Source: Tridacna crocea
Taxonomy: Eukaryota > Mollusca > Bivalvia > Cardiida > Cardiidae
Length of the DNA stretch: 64,000 nucleotides
Direction of reading: 5' to 3'
NCBI GenBank assembly: GCA_943736015.1
Contig: OX031059.1
Span: 21,260,501 to 21,324,500, forward strand
Position 1 is the stretch's first letter, and every line of letters begins with the position of its first letter. The notes under the pieces were generated by a model. The model saw only the letters and a program-made list of their open reading frames with translations, searched no databases and was not told the DNA's origin. Positions 46,236 to 57,779 of this stretch are shown piece after piece. Both the position numbers and the translations under genes were made by a program.

Positions 46236-47411
46236 CTCCGTTCACACTAGAACACGATGTGTTACGATCATCACGATTGGCCAATCGCAGCGAATCGTGT
46301 AACTTTGCTGGAATTTGACGATTAGATATATATGAGTTGGTGCGATTTCATGCGTTCTGATACGATTTGTTACGCATAGATGCGATTTCATCACGATTGG
46401 TCAATTTCTGGTGATACGATCTGTGTCCAGGACAGACACGATCACATACGATCTGATTGGAGTATCACGATTGAGTTCGCGATTCCATTGCGATCTGACG
46501 CGATCATAACGATAAGTGTCCACGATCTGTTACGACACGATACGTGCCGATGCGTTCTCATACGAGCATCAAGGACTGATGCGCTCTGTTGCGATGTCTT
46601 ACGATTGTTGGATGGATGTTTTGAGCGATTTCGATCACGATTGAGCCACAATGAGACCGCGATTGGTATATCTGATCGATAGGTGACCTCACTGTTGATT
46701 GAACCTCTGAACATTCAATACCATTGATGATGGCCGGACTTGTGGATGATGAGAATGTGACATTTGCATTGTTAATGTTTGCTTCTATTACCGCCATCGA
46801 AGAAGAAGAGCAGCTGCAGGAACCGCAACCAAAGGAAGTCAGGAGAGCTATCACGATCCAAATTGCTATGACGTTAGATGTTACTCTTCTATTGTAGATG
46901 GAGCAATGAAACAAATTAATCTTGCCCGATGTATATATGGTCGCGATAACTCGCATCAGATCTTGGGCATACTTCAAAAATGCCTAAGATGTCGTATTTA
47001 CTCGCATCAGCTCGTATCCGCTCGTGAGTCATTCGCATCAAGTCGTGGGCAATCGGGCCCGAAAGAATATCCTGAATCGTGACAGATCGTAACACATCGT
47101 TGGAGATCACAACACATCGCAACAGATCGCGCTATATTTCTCGACCCCGATCACCACGATTTAGAAGCACGATGAGATACGGTCTGTTGCGTTGATTTAC
47201 GATCTGATGCGATGTTTACGATAGTTCCGGCAATCGTGTTAATCGTGGAAAAATTTTTAACTGCCAAAAATTTTTCCACGATTAACCCGATTGCCGCGAT
47301 TGACATCAAGATGAGATACGATCTGATAGGATCCAATATGATGATCCCGATACGTCCACGATAAAGCCCACGATTTCAAATGTGGTCGAATAGTGATAAG
47401 TGTGAACGCCA
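46236..47411. mobile_element. ACGAT/ATCGT-saturated island with inverted ends
   Basis: Words such as ACGATC, TACGAT, CACGATT and their complements recur dozens of times from end to end, unlike the flanks. The limits are inverted GTTCACACT (46240-46248) and AGTGTGAAC (47399-47407). A 30-bp-arm hairpin with AATCGTGGAAAAATTTTT lies at 47228-47295. Dense short motifs within inverted ends suggest a non-autonomous DNA transposon with many subterminal transposase-binding sites. The family is not identified. Confidence 0.6.
46727..46897 (+). pseudogene. Short acidic frame inside the ACGAT island
   Basis: A 56-codon frame starting MMAGLVDDENVTFALLMFAS and containing IEEEEQLQEPQPKEVRRA. This hydrophobic-then-acidic-then-basic start is reminiscent of the N-termini of Harbinger-type nucleases, but it is too short to be sure. 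It is the only part of the island not dominated by the ACGAT words. Confidence 0.25.
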
Positions 47412-47441
47412 CATTACCGATGAGTTACGAGCCGTAGACCT

Positions 47442-47640
47442 TAACAACCCCAGGAAAGAAGTCTTTTGAAAACACTGTGGGAAGAGGAGAAAATGCTGGT
47501 GATCAGTCTTTTCTCCTTTTCCCACATGTGTTCTACCCTATCAAGGACAAATTATATCATATGAACACGTATGAATTGTAGTAAGCAAGTGTGTTTAATT
47601 CGGTTAAGTCTAATTTTTTGTCGTGCGGTAAGAGGCTAAA
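47442..47640. mobile_element. TTAA MITE, diverged
   Basis: Hairpin ACTGTGGGAAGAGGAGAAAA with its complement; the terminus GTCGTGCGGTAAGAGGCTAA is mutated. Confidence 0.6.
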
Positions 47641-47689
47641 GGAGCTGACAAATGCGCACGGTCCTAGGCGCTGTGTAGCCTTGCAACAC

Positions 47690-47935
47690 CAGAAAAGAGG
47701 CATTCGGAAATCTGCGTAAAGTGCCGTCTCGGATTAGCCTGCGCAGTCCGCGCAGGCTAATCCAAGACCGCACTTTACGACTACATTATATTTTGTTTTT
47801 CAGTAGACTTGTACAATACTGAAAATTACATAAAAGACGGAAAGTGTCGTTTCAGATAAGTCTGAGTGGACTGCGCAGGCTGATCCAAGACGCCACTTTA
47901 CATAAATGTCCGAATGCACCTATGCGCGTGTTGGA
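47690..47935. mobile_element. Double-palindrome MITE, full length
   Basis: GCATTCGGAAATCTGCGTAA, first palindrome GCCTGCGCAGTCCGCGCAGG, spacer with CAGTAGACTTG, second palindrome around GAGTGGACTGCGCAGG, end AAATGTCCGAATGC. Confidence 0.87.
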
Positions 47936-48184
47936 GGTCAATTTTAGTATGTGGAATACTGTATTCTTTCCAGCCTCTTCGAAGCATTTTCTGACCAGAG
48001 CACTTTAGCTTATATCTACGGACTTTGGACATTGTTCCAGCAAAAGGTGTTTAGTGTAACCCATTACATATATATACCAAGCAAGTTATCGCATATTCTA
48101 ACATGACACGTGATTTCGGCTCTATAAACACAGTGCAACGAAAGCGTAGTAAAATCATGTTAGAATCGAAATAATCTTCTGTCT

Positions 48185-48310
48185 ACGTGGTTTATCACGT
48201 TATCAGTTATGAGGTGCAATGAATAATCCACTCGGGCTTTCACCCTCGTGGATTATTTATTGAGCCTCATAACTCACAACCGTGGTTTATTGAACGTTAA
48301 AATACGATAG
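48185..48310. repeat. Hairpin-forming inverted repeat
   Basis: AGTTATGAGGTGCAATGAAT...CCACTCGGG pairs with CCCTCGTGG...GAGCCTCATAACT around a 6-base loop near 48240. Outer arms share GTGGTTTAT. Confidence 0.75.
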
Positions 48311-48564
48311 AAAGAAGATTATTTCTTAAATGATCGATCCATAATATACATTCAGTCTAATTGACTCAGTCTGAAGGTAGAGTGGTTCCTTAACATGTGG
48401 AGATTTTACAAGCAACAAGTCTCGAACCAGGTCAGCGGCTGACCGACTGTGCAGGCTGACCCTGGTCGATCTTTTTTGAAGATGCATTAGGGCCCCTTTC
48501 ACAGAACATAGTTCTTTTGTTTGAACCCATTTTTTCTATCGATTGCGATACAAGATCTGTGGGT

Positions 48565-48730
48565 CCTGTGTGGTTTTGTGGTAAATAGTTGGACTCGTGA
48601 CCGAGATGTCCCGGATTCGAGACTCACCGGCTCCACCGGGATTTACACAGGAGTGTCCTTGGGTTAGACGCTTCAGAGCCTAGCCTAGTACTGGTGAAAC
48701 CCAGGAAACATGAATATGTGAACTGTCGCC
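48565..48730 (+). mobile_element. tRNA-like SINE, partial
   Basis: Has a tRNA-like head (GTGTGGTTTTGTGGTAAATA, CCCGGATTCGAGACTC) and a body ending CATGAATATGTGAACTGTCG. The tail motif GAATATGTGAGCTGTCGCC recurs at 61876, supporting a dispersed SINE. No clear target duplication. Confidence 0.6.
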
Positions 48731-48999
48731 GTTATAACAAATACAATGTCTGTATACTACGGAATACCATAGGCCATCGCCTATTAATTTGTTGATTTTA
48801 AAGGCGATGCACGATAGTACGATGGTCATAACGCGATAGTGCGATGATGATAACGCGAAAGTACGGTAAATATGGTAACAAATACTCGCGAAAACCGCTT
48901 TGTTGGAATCTTCATAAGGTTGACTTCGCCAAATATCGGATGTCGTCTGCAAATACTCTGAATAATTATTGACCAATCTCAGTTCAGCTAGCGCTCTCT

Positions 49000-49016
49000 C
49001 TTTCTCCCCCCCCCCC

Positions 49017-49051
<35 letters not shown>
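49000..49051. repeat. CT microsatellite
   Basis: C run then (CT)n, broken by single T insertions. Confidence 0.9.
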
Positions 49052-49370
49052 AAATACCAAGATGGTTTTAGGAAAGACATGTAAAACATTTCCCTACTTT
49101 ATGCCTGTCAGAGAGTAAAGGAACCTCATTCATTTATCATTCCAAACTTTCATTCCTCAAAAATGTTCAAATTTTCAAACTGCATGTAGAGCCGTGTCTG
49201 ATTGGCTTAACTATTTGTTAAACATAATGATCAAGCCAATCAGAATATGTGTTACATTACGAATGTAGAATAAATCCATGAATGCGATTTAACCATGGCT
49301 GGGTGAGCATTGGCATAGTTTAAGTTTAACCCTTAGGCTGTCGAGCACAAATCACTTACCTTTTGCGGAC

Positions 49371-49430
49371 AGTTTAGATCAAGATCAGACTGCACAGAAT
49401 GTGCAGTCTGATCTTTGATCTACACTGTCC
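49371..49430. repeat. CAGACTGCAC palindrome copy
   Basis: GATCAAGATCAGACTGCACA pairs with TGTGCAGTCTGATCTTTGAT, followed by ACACTGTCC. Confidence 0.75.
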
Positions 49431-49903
49431 GATAAGGAGACATTTTCCAGCAAAAGAAAAGTTTTAAATATCATTACTTAGATCTTTGCTATCGGTGTAA
49501 AAGTTTTATGTAACTTATTTGCAGGATTAGGAATAAATATCTACTAGTGAAGGATAACGTAAAATGAACTTTTCACATCCTTTAAATTTTAACCCTTTCA
49601 CAAACGAAGAATTTCAGTTCTTTCGAAATTAATGTCCTCTTCAAAACATTTGAGATATACTGATCCGAATAAGCTGAAGTCCAGTGATATGTTATTTTAG
49701 AATATTGTATTTTTTTAACAAGCAATTTGTCCTTTCCCGAAAATATTTTCAAACTTCGTGGTCCTTTCAGCCCGGGAATTTATGGGGAAATTAAAAAATC
49801 TATAAAACTGATAAAATAAATAAAAGATCCAGCCTATATCTTGTATCTGTTTACTAATCTTTTTTCGAAATACGTTCTGTAGGGTAAGTCCGGCATGTTG
49901 GTC

Positions 49904-49963
49904 AGTATAGATCCAAGATCAGACTGCACGTTCTGTGCAGTCTGATCTTGGAACTGTACTGTC
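49904..49963. repeat. CAGACTGCAC palindrome copy
   Basis: CCAAGATCAGACTGCACG pairs with CTGTGCAGTCTGATCTTGG; the arms are perfect over about 17 bp. Confidence 0.75.
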
Positions 49964-50238
49964 CACCAAAATGGACTTGATTGCTCTTAGCCGTCGAAGA
50001 GGCTGGTGGCTGTACATAATTCAGCACAACGGGTGGCTGTTTTTAATTGCCAAATATTTAGACTACTCACGTTGCTGAAACTCGTGAATATATATGAAAA
50101 AAAAAAACCGAAGAAAAATAACCTTGAAAAAGGGGCTTTTTTTTCAAAATGAAAGATTTTATAAGATAGGTTCAATTTTACAAAAAATAAATAACAACTG
50201 AATTTTATCACATCGCAAAAATGAATATAAAATACTGA

Positions 50239-50321
50239 TGGATGGATGGATGGATGGATGTATGGGATGAATAAATAGATAGATAGATAGATAGATAGAT
50301 AGATGGATGGATGGATGGATG

Positions 50322-50356
<35 letters not shown>

Positions 50357-50419
50357 GGATGGATGGATAGATGGATAATGGATGGATGGATGGATCATGG
50401 ATGGATGGATGGATGGATG

Positions 50420-50461
<42 letters not shown>

Positions 50462-50491
50462 CAGATAGATAGATGGATGGATGGATGGATG

Positions 50492-50534
<43 letters not shown>

Positions 50535-50650
50535 GAATGGATGGATAGATGGATAGATGGATGGATGGATAGATGGATAGATAGATAGATGGATGGATGA
50601 ATGGACGGATAATGGATAGATAGATAGATAGATGGATGAATGGATGGACG

Positions 50651-50697
<47 letters not shown>

Positions 50698-50840
50698 GGA
50701 TGAATGGATAGATAGATAGATGGATGGATAGATAGATAGATGGATGGATGGATGGATAGACGGATAATGGATGGATGGATGGATGGATGGATGGATAGAC
50801 GGATAATGGATGGATGGATGGATGGATCATGGATGGATGG
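50239..50840. repeat. 600-bp GATG/GATA tetranucleotide array
   Basis: Alternating blocks of GATG and GATA repeats with rare GACG or GAATG variants. Open frames of more than 200 codons on the minus strand (Ser-Ile-His-Pro repeats) are artefacts of the 4-bp period. Confidence 0.97.
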
Positions 50841-51020
50841 ATGCATTTTATGCTATTTCATAATGTTTCATTTTATTTTATTTTGTTCTATTTCACTTAT
50901 ATCCATTGTATTTTCATACATTTTATAGCGGCAGGGGAGCGGTCGGAAACCCCGATGAATATTACTAACGCAACCAATCATTTTCGAGAATTCTTTATTA
51001 GGAATGAAACATTGGTTTAA

Positions 51021-51205
51021 TTAACTCATTACCAGGCGACAAAATTGTAGACGTCACCAAAACTGAAAGACTATGCAGACGACAAGTTACATATGACTCA
51101 AATGATAGGATTGGTCTAGGAATGTATTTACGAGCATTTTCTCTTTTTCTCACAATATTTTAAAAAAAAAGTTACTTTCTCAGGGTCGCTTAAACATGTG
51201 GTTAA
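51021..51205. mobile_element. TTAA MITE copy
   Basis: TTAACTCATTACCAGGCGAC to CATGTGGTTAA, left hairpin arm deleted. Confidence 0.75.
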
Positions 51206-51220
51206 ATATCCCCGAGATGA

Positions 51221-51376
51221 TTAATTTGTCTAAAAATGGCTTCTGTCTCTTGAAGAAAACATTGCGGGAAAAGAAGAGAATGCTGGAAACCAGAAGTTTC
51301 TCCTTTTCCCAAATGGTTTTCTAAGGCATCGTCGGTGAGGGTCGTTATAACTCGAGGTCGTTGAATATAGAGTTAA
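51221..51376. mobile_element. TTAA MITE copy, shortened
   Basis: TTAATTTG start, hairpin with mismatches, AATATAGAGTTAA end. Confidence 0.65.
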
Positions 51377-51646
51377 AACTTACAAAAAAAATATACCTAT
51401 CCAAAACTGCGTTAATCCGTGAAAGAGGGCTTAATGCAATTTTACTCTCAAATGAGATTTGTCCCTGAAAAGGTTGAAGTGAATCGGGAAAATGCCGATT
51501 ACCAACATTTTGTCGTTTTCCCAAAATGTTTCAAATGTTGTCTCATACAGAATTTAAAAAATGGGAGAGCATAACTCTTTTCCCTACGTCAAATATTTTG
51601 ACCTCCCCAAATGGAAGCATTTGCAAACAAAAGTTGAAAGTTTTCT

Positions 51647-51875
51647 TTAACTCTTTACCAAACGACAAAATTTTAGTCTGAACTAAATTGGAAGCATTGG
51701 CAGACGACAAAATGAATCAAACTAAAGAATTGAAATTTGATTAAGGAAGGGAAGAAAACATAGTGAGAAAAGGAGAAAATGCTGGTTACCAGCATTTTCT
51801 CCTTTTCCCATAATGTTTTCAAAAGGCTTCTTTCACAGGGGTGTTCAAAGTCGGGAATTTGTGGTAAAGGGTTAA
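51647..51875. mobile_element. Full-length TTAA MITE, 229 bp
   Basis: TTAACTCTTTACCAAACGAC to TTGTGGTAAAGGGTTAA with an almost perfect hairpin; one of the best copies. Confidence 0.92.
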
Positions 51876-52031
51876 AAAAATGAAGATGCATCTGCAAGCT
51901 TTCGAAAAACTGTGATAACCAGCTGTATTTTGTCCTTTTTCCATAGTATCTTTAGATATCTTCTCACCCAGGGTTGTTAAAACACTGGGTTCTTTTCCTA
52001 CAGGTGTACAGGTGTAGATTTTCAGTGCTAA

Positions 52032-52174
52032 TAAACTCTTTACCAAACGACAGATTTATAGACCGGTCCAAATTGAAAGCATTTGCAGACGACAAAATGA
52101 ATGTGACTGAAAAAATCGAAACTTGAATTAGGAAGAGTAGAAAACATTGTGGGAAAAGGAGAAAATGCTGGTTT
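52032..52174. mobile_element. TTAA MITE left half
   Basis: AAACTCTTTACCAAACGACA to GGAGAAAATGCTGGTT, truncated at the hairpin tip. Confidence 0.75.
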
Positions 52175-52392
52175 TAAGTTTCCGAGGGGAAATTTGAATC
52201 CAAATGAATAGCTATATACTGTGCTACGCCATCGGTTTCATCGGTGTGTGTGTTTGGCGTTCAGCGTTGTTTTCAGTTCTTTTTTGTCGCTGCAGCCAGT
52301 GCACCTATGGTTATTAGTTCTGCCTTCACAATATTTACAAAAGAGCCATTTGGTTTTATTCGTTGTTATACCCTTTTTCCCATTTTCCTTTT

Positions 52393-52492
52393 TCCCTCTT
52401 CTTCTTCTCCTCCTCCTCCTCCTTCTTCTTCTTCTTCTTCTTCTTCTTCTTCTTCTTCTTCTCCTCCTCCTCCTTCTTCCTCTTCTTCTTCA
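52393..52492. repeat. TTC/TCC microsatellite upstream of the TMEM26-like gene
   Basis: CTT/TTC repeats with CTC blocks. The Leu- and Ser-rich frames across it are artefacts. Confidence 0.95.
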
Positions 52493-52694
52493 ATAAACTG
52501 CGGGCAAAAATGCAGAGTATACCAAGGAAACTTGTATTCAATTATATATTAGATAAGTTCTACGTAATCGTGTATACCATAAATCCACAAATACATCTTG
52601 TCTTACAACCATGTCGGTATAAAATCCACTCGCCGCAACAGAAGCGGATCATTTACTACGTTTCGTTGTTGAGCGCCTTCAGAAAACTGCTAGG

Positions 52695-55600
52695 ATGAGC
52701 TTTTTATTCAGTAAGGGCAAGGAACTTCTGTCTTCTAACATTGCTTCATACCAGGATAAACTGCAAGACAATGTGGCTAGTTTAAAAGAAAACATCAACA
52801 ATATCCAACCACTTGATAGCATTAAAAGCCAGGCGAACAATTTGACTAATGAAGTCGGTAACAAATACAACAGGGCGGTGGATGGACTTCGCAAAGGGGT
52901 AGATTATGATGCAGTTTTAAGCGGAAGAGACCAACTGTCCCTGCTTACTGGAAGAGGAGAAAATTTGCAGGAGTCAAATAATGAGATATCTACAACGGGG
53001 AAAACTGATGCTCAAAAAACGCAGCAGTTTGCCAGGAATGATTCACAGGTTAATGGAATAAATGTTGCAGGCTCTAACAGAAGAGCTGGTAAGAACGTTT
53101 CGCTGACCCGTGCTGTTTCCGACGTAAGACATAATGTAAGCAGAGAAGCCAATGTTCAACGAGGACATAAACTACGCCAGTCACATATTCAGTCTGGTAC
53201 TAGGGAAGTCGGTGCACGTATATTCATCAACGGTGGCCCCATAACTGAAGCACGTGATACATCAACACCTAACTTCGACTCTCAAACTAGATTTCGACCA
53301 GTCAGTAATCCTGTGCGGTCATTCAGTGAAGCTGACGATAGAGCATTTCAAATTCTTGGAAACAATCTAAACCCAAAGAATTTACGCCAGAGTCGCACTG
53401 TTGTGGCTAATGGAAATGTTCAAGGACCTCACATTCGAGCCAACGACCAGGCAATAAATGCTGAAATGCAATTTATGAGTGGTGCCGAAAATAGTCTACA
53501 AAAGGTAGCCAGCAACCTTGGAGCACCGACTGAAAAATTCAGTAAACTTCAAGGTACCGCTCAGTCGGCTTATAACATGAGAAATCAATTGAACAGGGAG
53601 AGTCTCATTAAAAGGGGACAAAGTTTTAAGGCAAGCCATATTGATCCTGGGATATCACAGGTTGGGAACAAATTTTCGGGTATTTTCACGATCCCAGACC
53701 AAACAAGCAACAAAGTAGATGTGACAACACCGAAAGGCAATGCTGTTGGTAAGACTAACGGCATAATACCTGGCAACGCAACTGAACATATGAATGGTAT
53801 CATTTTAGGTTCACCGCAGTATGAAAAAGTTACCGCAGCTGGGGGTGCCATTCGATCTGGGTTCGATATGAAAAGTAGATTCACTAAAGATAACCTGATT
53901 CAACATGGGCAAAGTCTAAAAGCAACACATATAGATCCTGGAAGAGCTCAAATTGGTACCAAGTTTTCAGGTATTTTTGGCTTCTCCAATCAAGCACAAA
54001 GTAACGTAGATGACACCGAAGCCCCCACTGGAAGTGCCAATACAAGCGTGCCAATGGCTATGAATCCTCTACAGACATTGAAAAACAAGCAGAACAAAGC
54101 TCTTGAAGATCTAGAGGCGGGAAAAGAAAATCTTCGTCAAAAAGGACTCGACACTTTGGAGGCAAAGACCGGGTTCACAGGGGACAAGCTTCAAAAAGGG
54201 AAGGAATTCCTTGGTGGATTTGGGTTTTTTGGCGGTGGGTCAAAAACCGGAAAAGAGAAAACCGAGAAAAATTCAGATGGAAAACAGGGCGAAAATGAAA
54301 GCACTGCGACAAAAGGACAACAAAAGCTGGCCGGTCTGATGAGTCTAAATAAGAAAGAAGACACAGAAAAGAAAGACAAAAACGAAAATGACCTCTTTGG
54401 GAAAGCTACAGACATCGGGAAAGGTTTGTTTACAGCCAACTTGTCCGACACAAGAGGTCCATCTTGTACCTACACCTCAGGAGTCATTGTTCGTCTAGCG
54501 CTGATTGTTGCCAATGCTCTTACGATCGTGCGGACAGTTCATATCACTAACAACCACTGGAATTGGGGCTGTGCACCCATGTGTTCTATCTTCTTAGCAC
54601 TGGAGTATGCCATGGTGGTTTTCAAACGATTAGGCAGAGAATGGTCATGGTAAGTACAGAGAGCATATTCACTAAGCATGCTAAAATGCACTCTTAGTCT
54701 TGTTCTATCCCTAAAAAGTAACGCAGTTTCTTATCATAATTGGTATGCAACACGCGAAAAGGGGCATTCGGAAATTTTCGTAAATTGTCGTCCTGGATCA
54801 GCCTGCGCAGTCCGCGCAGGCTGATCCAAGACGACACTTTACAACTGCATTAGATTTTGTGTTACAGTACAAAACAGAAATGTACATTAAAACGGACAAT
54901 GTCCTCTCGAATTAGCCTGTGCGGACTGGGCGGGCTAATCTCGGATGACACTTTACGCAAATGTCCGAATGCCCCCATTTGCTTGTTTCAGGCCATATAA
55001 ACCAAGCAGTTTGGTTTATCTAATAAAAATCTGTAAAACGTCCTAAATTGTAAATTTTTTGAAAATCAGACGAAAGCTACGGGCGAAGAAATGTAACACT
55101 ATAAACAAAAAAAAAAATTGTTATTACTGTAACGTCAGCCTCTTTGAAAAATCAAGCCATTAGCTGAATAGTGGAATATCTTTATTCCGACGCATGTACC
55201 TCCCAAGTCCTCTCTTTATTCTACGACACAATGAAGGCAGGCATTCGGTAACCCGTATGTAACTACCTAGTAATTCTCTTACCGATCCTGTCAGCTCGAC
55301 ATTTCAAATCTGCCACTGGGGTTCGAATCCTTAGCCTCCCTCAGGGTGGGCAGATGCCCGGGTACCCGGCCACAGAGAATATATCATTCTCAAATCTCAC
55401 ATAATCGATGCATTTTATTGATCACGTGACATTTCTGCATTGTTAAGGATAGAAATCTAGAAATATCCTTAATTTGATGGTGCGAAATCTATTTAAGACC
55501 TTTGATCTATATGGCGACATGTTTTTCTTGTAATTCTCTTAAATTATACATATTGGTTTACCGGTTTGCAAGCTACAGTCCGCGCAGGCTAATCCGAGAC

Positions 55601-56266
55601 GGCACTTTACGGCAACATTGGATTGTACTACAGTTGACTTGTGCGAAACAGAAAATTACATAAAAACGGAAAGTATCGTTTCGGATAAGCCTGCGAGGAA
55701 TGTGCAGGCTGATCCGAGACGGCACTTTACGCAAATGTCCGAATGCACTTTTTCGCATGTTTCAGGCCATATCGCATTTGAAGTATGAAATATACCAACT
55801 ATAGATCTACAAGGAATCTGTTTTAGATCGCATAATGACATTATGAATTCCTCAAGGAATCAATGATATACTATGAAAAACAGCACTCTATTGTTCGATA
55901 TTTCGGCTATTGGCTTTTTCAAAAGTTTGAAAGTTTCGCACGCTTGAAAACCGTTATTAGCCGAAATATTAAACAACAGAGTATCGTTTTTCATAGTGCG
56001 TCTTTGGTCGGATTTGAAACTCGGGGAGGGAGAGGTAAAGCATATGAAAGGAGGCAAAAATTAACCTAAATCTATTTAAAAAAAAATATTCTGTTGCACA
56101 TAACCATTGGCAAATTTCTTTCCGATCAATTATTTTAATACATAATATGTTCAAACTATTATCATCATTATTCTTAGATTACTGTTGTAATTATTGCAGG
56201 TGGCTTCCATGTGTCCTGGTTTACCTAGTGACAACGCTACCATTAATATGGCAGATGCAACTCGAG
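52695..56266 (+). CDS. Repeat-bearing protein with a TMEM26-like membrane region
   Basis: Exon 1 is 52695-54649 and exon 2 is 56200-56266, joined by a GTAAGT...TTGCAG intron that splits a Trp codon and keeps the frame. Residues 1-590 look soluble and hydrophilic. A motif of about 25 residues recurs at 155-178, 306-331 and 403-428, best seen as RGQSFKASHIDPG and HGQSLKATHIDPGRAQIGTK followed by FSGIF; the last two are 97 residues apart. Residues 455-580 are Lys/Glu-rich. Membrane segments follow: about 597-617 (VIVRLALIVANALTIVRTVH), 626-643 and 653-671. The pattern R..W, LE, FKRLGREWSW, P, YLV, P..W matches the N-terminal half of TMEM26. Human TMEM26 has no such long N-terminal region. Function is unknown. 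Confidence 0.82.
54748..54995. mobile_element. Double-palindrome MITE in intron of the TMEM26-like gene
   Basis: GCATTCGGAAATTTTCGTAA, first palindrome GCCTGCGCAGTCCGCGCAGG, TACAGTACAAAACAG spacer, second palindrome around GTGCGGACTGGGCGGG, end CAAATGTCCGAATGCCC. Confidence 0.88.
55570..55775. mobile_element. Double-palindrome MITE, left end lost
   Basis: Right arm of palindrome 1 (CCGCGCAGGCTAATCCGAGA), the GAAACAGAAAATTACATAAA spacer, and palindrome 2 around GCGAGGAATGTGCAGG, ending AAATGTCCGAATGC. Confidence 0.82.
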
Positions 56267-56351
56267 GTAAATATCTTCTTGCAAATATACCATCGCTCAA
56301 TCATTTACAGATAACAACCCAGTATCTGATCAAGTCATTAAATCACGATTA

Positions 56352-56480
56352 AGTCATTAACTCATCATCTGAAGCCTTGAAAAAAAGCTTATGAAAACAT
56401 CTTGAGAAAATGCTAGTAATTAGAAAACGCTGGTAACTAGCATTTATCCTTTTCTCACATTGCTGTCTAGCTGTTCAGAG
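56352..56480. mobile_element. TTAA MITE fragment
   Basis: TTAACTCATCATCTGAAGCC and a degraded hairpin (GCTGGTAACTAGCATTTATC). Confidence 0.5.
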
Positions 56481-56676
56481 ACAAGTTTCAGTGTTAAATC
56501 ACTGGGCAGTTTATTAACAGATTACTCGATGGCAGGAAAAAGGTAGTGTAAAATACGATAACAGAGGTTCACAGAAAATGAAAAAAAACAACAATGCATT
56601 GATTTAACTTGGGAAACGAAAGGACGAATCTTGGTGGGGCGAAAACTGCGTCTCGGGTAAAAAAGGGTAACCAATG

Positions 56677-56857
56677 CCGGTGTAATGCAGAGAAATGACC
56701 CTGTCCTACAAAATGACTCGGGTCATTTTTCTACGTAGAGAAATGACCCCAGAAGTTATTTCACCACGTAGAGGAATGGCCCGGGTCATTTCTCTGCGTA
56801 GAGAAATGATCCATGGGTCATTTTGGAGGGGAGGGTCATTTCCCTGCATTACACCGG
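56677..56857. repeat. Palindromic minisatellite element with GGGTCATTTCTC units
   Basis: The ends are inverted: CCGGTGTAATGCAGAGAAAT and the complement ATTTCCCTGCATTACACCGG. The interior is repeated GAGAAATGACCC and GGGTCATTTCTCTACGTAGA units in both orientations. About 181 bp. Confidence 0.8.
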
Positions 56858-57509
56858 AAAGCCTCAATCTAGTGCGTGGTTGTTCCTGGATACAAGTAAT
56901 CTGTGCACCGTAATCTAAAACTAGAGATCTTCTTGCGATTATAACATGAAAAATGGTGCCCACGTCTCCATTTCAAGCTTTTCCACATTTAAACGTAAGC
57001 TATGATATTTCGCCTTAATACTTGAATTTAGTTTCTGTCTTTGAAGACATTAAACTTCACTCTCTAAGTCAAGTTTCGGCATCGTTGAGCATTATGAAAC
57101 TGAGTTCTTGTGACCTAGATTCTTGCAATATTATACCCTTGTATAGGTCATCATTTTATCATTTCTTAGATCTGTCTATCGCATTGATATGTAAGTTTTA
57201 CAAAGCCCTTTGTAAATAAGGCAAATCTCGGGTGATCCGTTAATCAAGTCTTGATATGCACCTTCGCCGGAAGTAAACTTCTCAAAATCTTAAAACTCCA
57301 CATACAAAGCAAATACTAGTCAAACTTTTCCGTGAAAATCATTCCAAATAAAAAACAGTTTTTACGTTATTTTCTAATGCAGTCTATCAAAAACGTTGGC
57401 AGTTCAGAGATATATTGCTTGTTTTGGCGCCGCAACGGTAGAACCGTATTTCATTCGCGTTTGAAAAGCGCCCTTGGAGCCAGTCATATTGTTTACTCGG
57501 CTTCCAGAC

Positions 57510-57640
57510 ATTTCGTAACAAGGTCATTTCGTACCTAGGCCATTTGTACAATTTTGGACATTTCGTAACCACCTATACTTTTTAGTTTGGTCATTTCATA
57601 CCCAGTTTTGAATATTTATTTGGTAATTTAGAACCTAGTT
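57510..57640. repeat. Short degenerate repeats (GGTCATTTCGTACC)
   Basis: GACATTTCGTAACAAGG, GTCATTTCGTACCTAGG, GACATTTCGTAACC, GTCATTTCATACCC: about six decayed 15-25-bp units. Confidence 0.6.
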
Positions 57641-57779
57641 TCAATACTATTTGCTTGTGTTGTTTTCCGAACGACATTGCTTTTGTGTATAGCTCCAACT
57701 GAAATTATGTTAAATTTCGCCAATGAACGGCTATGATTGTGTCCTACCATTATTTGTTCTTTCTTTTTTAAGAGTACAG

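Noticed and set aside
50159-50846. Minus-strand proteins of more than 200 aa rich in Ser-Ile-His-Pro
   Set aside because: They are translations of the GATA/GATG microsatellite in more than one frame.
52221-52552. Leu-, Ser- or Phe-homopolymer proteins
   Set aside because: They arise from the TTC/TCC microsatellite upstream of the TMEM26-like gene.
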